Part shown: positions 29,020-33,320 of the stretch, piece after piece
Position numbering within the stretch: the first letter of the stretch is position 1
Layout: every line of letters begins with the position of its first letter
DNA from: a virus
Direction: 5' to 3' (one strand)
Length of the DNA: 33,320 nucleotides
IMG/VR virus record: IMGVR_UViG_3300025889_000499
Location: 1-33,320 of that record
Translations under genes and position numbers: made by a program
Notes under the pieces: model-generated
Told to the model about the DNA's origin: nothing
What the model saw: only the letters and a program-made list of their open reading frames with translations
Database searches by the model: none

Positions 29020-30842
29020 CAAATGATTTATTCATAACAAATTTAGCAGCTTACACTGCGCCTAAAATAGTTGAACTTAAAAACAAAGAATGGGTTTATT
29101 ACGGTGATGATAACCAATATTTTAATTACCTAATAGAACTTTATTTAAATTCAACAACAAATCATAGTATTATAAACGGTGTTGCTAACCAAATTTATGG
29201 GCGTGGCATTGCAGCATTAGATGCAGATAAAAAGCCAGAGCAATACGCACAAATGATGACTATATTTAAAAAAGAATGTTTGCGTAAATACATAAAAGAT
29301 TTTAAAATATTTGGCATGGCTGCTTTACAAATAACATACCAAAATGGTAAAGTTGTAAGTGCAACGCATTTTCCAATGGAAACGTTAAGAGCAGAAAAAT
29401 GTAACGAAGAAGGAGAAATAGAAGCCTGGTATTACAGTAACGATTGGTCAACTATAAAACCATCAGACAAACCTTTACGCATACCGGCATTTGGTTTTGG
29501 CAATAAAACTGAAAATGAAATGTACGTATTACGCCCTTACGTGCCTGGGCATTATTATTATTCACCCTGTGATTACACTGGAGGTTTACCCTATGCAAAG
29601 TTAGAAGATGAAATAGGTGACTACCTAATTAACGATACAATAAATAACTTTAGCGGAACTAAGGTTGTAAACTTTAACAATGGTGTTCCTGAGCCTGATA
29701 AAATGCAACAAATAAAAAGCGATGTAATGAACAAACTTACAGGTAGTCGTGGTGAAAAAGTAATTGTAGCATTTAACAATAATTCAGAAAGCAAAACAAC
29801 CGTTGATGATATACCATTAAACGATGCACCAGCGCATTACCAATATTTAAGTGATGAATGTTTTAAAAAACTAATAGTAGCGCATAGAGTTACCTCGCCC
29901 ATGTTATTAGGTATTAGAGAGGGCAATAATGGTTTAGGCAACAACGCTGATGAAATAGAAACTGCTACATTGCTAATGGATAACATTGTAATTAAAAGTT
30001 ACCAAGACCAGATAACTGATTCTATGGACGAAATACTTACAGTTAATGAAATAGCATTAGATTTATATTTTAAAACCTTAAAACCACTTGCATTTAACGA
30101 CATAGACGAGTTACAAGGTGTTGATGAGGAAGTAGCTGAAGAAGAAACTGGTGTTGAACTAAGCGACCAACGCCCAAAACTAAGCGATGAACAAGCTGAC
30201 GCTATATTTACAGCACTACAAGGTGAGGAAATAGATGATGAATGGGAACTAGTTGATGAACGCGAAGTAGATGATGAAAACCTTAGCATACAAGAATGGG
30301 CTAATGCAAGCATAGTAGACATACCAGAAACAACTTTAAGTAAAATTAAAAAGGTTTTATTTAACAACCCAAGCCCAATAGCTTATAGCGAGGGTAAATG
30401 GTCTGACTTAGATAGCAAAAATTACAAAATACGTTACCAGTATTTTAAAAAGTCAAACGCTGGAACAATACAAAAAGATAAAAGCAGTTACAAATCTAGG
30501 CCATTTTGTGATAACATGATGCAGCTTGCAAGCAAAGGTATTGTTTATAGAATAGAAGATATTGATAAAGCAAGTAGAGATGGCATAAATGGTGGTTTTG
30601 CAAAAGAGGACTCAACAACCTATGACTTATTTAAATACAAAGGCGGTTGTTACTGCAGACATGCTTGGAAAGAAGTTCTTTATAGAAGAAAAAAAGGAGC
30701 AGAGGTTTCACCTGATTTGGCTAATTACCGCAGAACTGGTGAAATACCAAAAACATATAAACGTAACCCCTGGGGTAGTAAACAAGCTAAACAAGCGACA
30801 TTTGATTTACCAAACCATGGAAGTTTAAAATATAAATACTAA
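29016..30842 (+). CDS. portal protein with extra C-terminal domain
   Basis: 608 residues. The first ~360 match portal proteins: YYGDDNQYFNYLIELYLNS, HSIINGVANQIYGRGI, KDFKIFGMAALQITY, and the crown and stem helices with HRVTSPMLLGIREGNNGLGN and MDNIVIKSYQDQITDSMDEI. After an acidic linker (about 370-430) a separate domain appears at about 460-580: FKKSNAGTIQKDKSSYKSRP, FCDNMMQLASKGIVYRIEDI, and GGCYCRHAWKEVLYRR, with Cys and His that may bind metal. The portal forms the DNA entry ring. The appended domain resembles those at the end of phage head-morphogenesis proteins. Confidence 0.82.
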   Translation: MTNDLFITNLAAYTAPKIVELKNKEWVYYGDDNQYFNYLIELYLNSTTNHSIINGVANQIYGRGIAALDADKKPEQYAQMMTIFKKECLRKYIKDFKIFGMAALQITYQNGKVVSATHFPMETLRAEKCNEEGEIEAWYYSNDWSTIKPSDKPLRIPAFGFGNKTENEMYVLRPYVPGHYYYSPCDYTGGLPYAKLEDEIGDYLINDTINNFSGTKVVNFNNGVPEPDKMQQIKSDVMNKLTGSRGEKVIVAFNNNSESKTTVDDIPLNDAPAHYQYLSDECFKKLIVAHRVTSPMLLGIREGNNGLGNNADEIETATLLMDNIVIKSYQDQITDSMDEILTVNEIALDLYFKTLKPLAFNDIDELQGVDEEVAEEETGVELSDQRPKLSDEQADAIFTALQGEEIDDEWELVDEREVDDENLSIQEWANASIVDIPETTLSKIKKVLFNNPSPIAYSEGKWSDLDSKNYKIRYQYFKKSNAGTIQKDKSSYKSRPFCDNMMQLASKGIVYRIEDIDKASRDGINGGFAKEDSTTYDLFKYKGGCYCRHAWKEVLYRRKKGAEVSPDLANYRRTGEIPKTYKRNPWGSKQAKQATFDLPNHGSLKYKY

Positions 30843-31354
30843 TGGCAACAGCATTATTTGTAACAACAAAAGATATTAAACGCTACTCGGTGTTAAGTGG
30901 TAATGTAGACCCTGATAAATTTATTTACATGGTAGAGATTGCTATGGACACACAAATACAAAATTATACAGGTACTAAGTTATACGAAAAAATACAAAAC
31001 CTTATAGTTGCCGGGACAATTAACGATCCGGCCAATGCTGATTATAAAACGCTTTTAGAAACCTATTTAAAGCCTATGACTATTTACTGGGCTTTAACTA
31101 CATATATGCCATTTGCTGCATATACAGTGGCTAATGGCGGAGTATATAAGCATACTAGTGAAAGTGCTGTAACTGTAGAAAAAAATGAAGTAGATTATTT
31201 ACAAGAAAAATATAGAGATATTGCACAATATTACACTAATAATTTTATAAATTTTATGGTGTATAATCAGTCAACTTATCCTGAATATAACCAGAATACA
31301 GAAGACGATACATACCCAAGTAGTAACGCAGATTTTGGTGGATGGGTATTATAA
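30842..31354 (+). CDS. head-tail connector protein
   Basis: 170 residues, starting in a TAATG overlap with the portal gene. Mainly helical: MATALFVTTKDIKRYSVLSG, VDPDKFIYMVEIAMDTQIQN, YTGTKLYEKIQNLIVAG, TLLETYLKPMTIYWALTTYM, and a conserved VEKNEVDYLQEKYRDIAQYY. The length and helix bundle layout with D-x-x-x-Y...YE-K and long C-terminal helix resemble adaptor proteins that bind the portal in Bacteroidota phages. Confidence 0.65.
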   Translation: MATALFVTTKDIKRYSVLSGNVDPDKFIYMVEIAMDTQIQNYTGTKLYEKIQNLIVAGTINDPANADYKTLLETYLKPMTIYWALTTYMPFAAYTVANGGVYKHTSESAVTVEKNEVDYLQEKYRDIAQYYTNNFINFMVYNQSTYPEYNQNTEDDTYPSSNADFGGWVL

Positions 31355-31455
31355 AATACAAAACAAAACAAGAAAATATTGTTAAGTTACAACAATTTTT
31401 AAATGAAAAATATGTGGATACAAACAAACACGTTAAACCTAAAAATAAAATATGA
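31342..31455 (+). CDS. very small hypothetical protein (37 aa)
   Basis: ATG overlaps the connector gene end by 13 bases and its TGA overlaps the next ATG (ATGA). Lys-rich: MGIIKYKTKQENIVKLQQFL then a polar tail. Both overlaps fit the local gene packing. No function recognised. Confidence 0.4.
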   Translation: MGIIKYKTKQENIVKLQQFLNEKYVDTNKHVKPKNKI

Positions 31456-31652
31456 GTATTGTAGCTAATACAGGCAACTGGGGAAAAATATATAGTTATA
31501 GTTGGTGGGGTTCTACTACTAATGATGTTAACTTTGGTGATGATTACTATGTAAGTTATTTGCTTAGTGATTTAGAACGTAGAGTACAAATTTACGAAAA
31601 CAACACCATGTCAATACAATTGTTAAACAACTTAAAACAATGTTATGAGTAA
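31452..31652 (+). CDS. small conserved structural-region protein (66 aa)
   Basis: MSIVANTGNWGKIYSYSWWG at the start, then DDYYVSYLLSDLERRVQIYE and a terminal helix. The NTGNWGKIY...SWWG signature recurs in proteins next to connectors and fibre genes in related phages. It overlaps the fibre gene by eight bases. It may be a head-tail joining or fibre-attachment piece; unproven. Confidence 0.5.
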   Translation: MSIVANTGNWGKIYSYSWWGSTTNDVNFGDDYYVSYLLSDLERRVQIYENNTMSIQLLNNLKQCYE

Positions 31653-33320
31653 CCTATTACGTAAAGCATCAATAATAACCACACCTACAGCTTATGCTGA
31701 GGACTACTTATATTCTATAAAACCTGCAATACCTTTTGGAGAGGAACTTGTAGTAAATGGTAATTTTGCTACTGATTCAGATTGGACAAAAACAAGTGGT
31801 GCAGTTATATCAAATGGGGTGGCAACTATAACAGTAACAAGTGGTTATTTTCAATCAATAGCACAAAGCATATCTTTATCTAATACAAAAAAATATAGAA
31901 TAACTGCTGTTGTAAATGGTACTTCAGGCAAAGCAGTAACCTTTGTAGATAATTCAGCAAATAATGGTGGACTTACTACATCTAATGGTGTTATAACTTT
32001 TAACGGACAAGACCAAAATGTAGATATAACTTGGACTGCTAATACTAATTCAGCCGAAATAGAAATAATTAGAAATGGTAGTGGAGATTTTAGCTTTACT
32101 GTTGATAGCGTAAGCGTAAAAGAACTAACAGATGCCGACTTTGACTTTACACGAAACTCAACAGGAACAAGAGTAAACGAAGATTATCTTATAGAAGATG
32201 TGCCTTATAATATATGTAGAAACACAGAGGTATTTAATAATTGGACAAAAATTGGAACACCAACTATTGAAGATAATAATATTATAGCTCCTAACGGAAC
32301 TTTAACAGGTGCTAAAGTAACAAGAGGAAGTAATTCAACTCTTTTAAGATTAGGTAGCGTAACATTTTTAAATCAAGAATACACATTTAGCATATATGCG
32401 AAAAAAGGAAATCACAATCAAATTAGGTTAGACATAGGAGATGAAGCAGGTGCTCTTTATACTTTAACGGATGATTGGCAAAGGTTTACTGTTACATCAA
32501 CTCCTACGGCAAACACACACATAGATATTACATTACCATCTTCTACAAGTGGCGACTTTATTTATATATGGGGTGCGCAGGTAGTAAAAGGCGACCAACC
32601 AAAAGACTATCTAAAAACAACAGACAGATTAGACATACCAAGAATAGATTACACAAACGGAGAGCCGAGTATCTTGCTTGAACCAAGCAGGACTAATTTA
32701 TTTACTTATTCAGAGGATTTTACTCAAGATTGGATTTCGGGTGGTGCTGGTGCTTTTACAATTACATCAAATGCAGTAATTTCTCCTGACGGAACACAAA
32801 ATGCAAGTAAATTAATTACACCATTTATTGGCTCACAGTTAAGACAAAATAAAGCAATTATTAATACTCAAATGTCAAATTCATTTTATATGCGTACAAA
32901 TCAAGGTACAAGACAAATGAGTATTAGAATAAATGATAATGAAATAACACAAACATTTACCGTAACAAGTGAATGGAAAAGATATACAGTTAGTGGTTTA
33001 GTTGGTGGAACATTACTTGGAAGTGGTAGGTGTTCTTTAAATAATCTTGATATATTAGATGAGAATAATCACGTTTACATTTGGGGCGCACAAGTTGAAG
33101 CAGGAAGCTATGCAACATCTCTAATACACACTTCAGGAAGTGCAGTTACTCGTAGTGCAGATGCAGCAAACAATGCAGGAAACAGCGACTTAATAAACTC
33201 TACAGAGGGAGTTTTATATGGAGAGATTGATTTTAGAAACACAACAGGTAATTATATATCTATATCAAATGCATCAGGTAACAGAATTATATTTGGTACT
33301 GAAAATGGCTCAGGTAGAGT
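31645..33320 (+). CDS. tail fibre / adhesin (3' end beyond window)
   Basis: Open from ATG 31645 to the window end, at least 558 codons. Modules: unique start (MSNLLRKASIITTPTAYAED), a CBM-like beta-sandwich (about 35-165: VVNGNFATDSDWTKTSG ... FTVDSVSVKEL), the fibre motif FDFTRNSTGTRVNEDYLIED (about 172-191), a second beta module ending IYIWGAQVVKGDQ, the PRIDYTNG...LLEPSRTN linker, a third beta module, then the linker GAQVEAGSYATSLIHTSGS and the start of a LamG-like domain. Parts are nearly identical in DNA to the gene at the start of the window. It could be the 5' part of that same gene in another allele. Confidence 0.8.
   Translation, partial: MSNLLRKASIITTPTAYAEDYLYSIKPAIPFGEELVVNGNFATDSDWTKTSGAVISNGVATITVTSGYFQSIAQSISLSNTKKYRITAVVNGTSGKAVTFVDNSANNGGLTTSNGVITFNGQDQNVDITWTANTNSAEIEIIRNGSGDFSFTVDSVSVKELTDADFDFTRNSTGTRVNEDYLIEDVPYNICRNTEVFNNWTKIGTPTIEDNNIIAPNGTLTGAKVTRGSNSTLLRLGSVTFLNQEYTFSIYAKKGNHNQIRLDIGDEAGALYTLTDDWQRFTVTSTPTANTHIDITLPSSTSGDFIYIWGAQVVKGDQPKDYLKTTDRLDIPRIDYTNGEPSILLEPSRTNLFTYSEDFTQDWISGGAGAFTITSNAVISPDGTQNASKLITPFIGSQLRQNKAIINTQMSNSFYMRTNQGTRQMSIRINDNEITQTFTVTSEWKRYTVSGLVGGTLLGSGRCSLNNLDILDENNHVYIWGAQVEAGSYATSLIHTSGSAVTRSADAANNAGNSDLINSTEGVLYGEIDFRNTTGNYISISNASGNRIIFGTENGSGR
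32564..32690 (+). repeat. exact 127-bp direct repeat, copy 2
   Basis: Identical to bases 1-127. Lies inside the tail-fibre gene starting at 31645, followed by a diverged module of similar length to that following copy 1 (394 versus 397 bases). Confidence 0.95.
33085..33219 (+). repeat. near-identical 135-bp repeat, copy 2
   Basis: Partner of 525-659, in the same order and frame relative to the 127-bp repeat. Sequence diverges again from 33220 on. Confidence 0.93.

Noticed and set aside
30589-30828. 79-codon + strand frame inside the portal gene
   Set aside because: Lies wholly within the portal's conserved C-terminal domain in another frame and shows no recognisable features.
32475-32681. 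68-codon + strand frame in the fibre gene near the window end
   Set aside because: Out of frame with the long fibre reading frame that continues through this region with family motifs.
1-33320. Prophage or temperate lifestyle
   Set aside because: No integrase, excisionase, CI/Cro-type repressor or attachment site was found in the window. Absence in an incomplete contig is not proof, but there is nothing to support it.

Overview
The window is almost certainly the near-complete genome of a tailed phage (siphovirus type) infecting a member of the Bacteroidota, probably a marine or aquatic flavobacterium. All recognisable genes lie on the + strand, tightly packed, many with ATGA/TAATG-type overlaps. 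The DNA is AT-rich. Start codons are preceded by A/T-rich sequence instead of Shine-Dalgarno motifs, and one intergenic region fits the Bacteroidota promoter pattern TTG-N19-TAnnTTTG. Many proteins resemble small conserved families I associate with flavobacterial phages. No integrase, repressor, DNA polymerase, thymidylate synthase-like hydroxymethylase, tRNA, CRISPR array or insertion sequence was seen.

Layout. 1-3628: three tandem tail-fibre/adhesin genes with LamG-type lectin modules; the first is cut by the window edge. 3699-6340: small virion-associated genes and a lysis cassette (membrane proteins, an exported thioredoxin-like protein, an M15 peptidase endolysin, a 3TM-type holin). 6341-6561: an extremely AT-rich non-coding stretch. 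6562-12377: NinG-like nuclease and the replication/recombination operon (possible annealing protein, SSB, RecA-type ATPase, sigma-like factor, metallophosphoesterase, 5'-3' exonuclease). 12364-15315: a DNA base hypermodification island (TET/JBP-type dioxygenase, PD-(D/E)XK-like nuclease, alpha-glutamyl/putrescinyl-thymine pyrophosphorylase-like transferase, P-loop 5-hydroxymethyl-pyrimidine DNA kinase-like protein). 15534-17446: DnaA-domain-IV-like protein and the terminase. 17568-18377: a group of tiny genes. 18358-25534: tail genes, including a chaperone locus with a likely programmed -1 frameshift and a 642-residue tape measure. 25578-31652: prohead protease, scaffold, major capsid protein, probable tail tube, portal and connectors. 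31645-33320: the 5' part of another tail-fibre gene.

How it works together. The most notable content is the island at 12364-15315. The expected order is oxidation of thymine in DNA to 5-hydroxymethyluracil, pyrophosphorylation by the kinase, then replacement of the pyrophosphate with an amine by the transferase. Because no nucleotide-level hydroxymethylase or phage DNA polymerase is visible, modification would occur after replication on polymeric DNA. The neighbouring nuclease may separate modified phage DNA from unmodified DNA.

The two window ends carry collinear versions of the same tail-fibre gene: 127 identical bases, then a diverged module, then 135 bases with four differences. This fits either a circular or circularly permuted genome of about 32.56 kb joined through two alleles, or two tandem paralogues. 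Either way the receptor-binding module appears to be exchanged as a cassette between conserved flanks.
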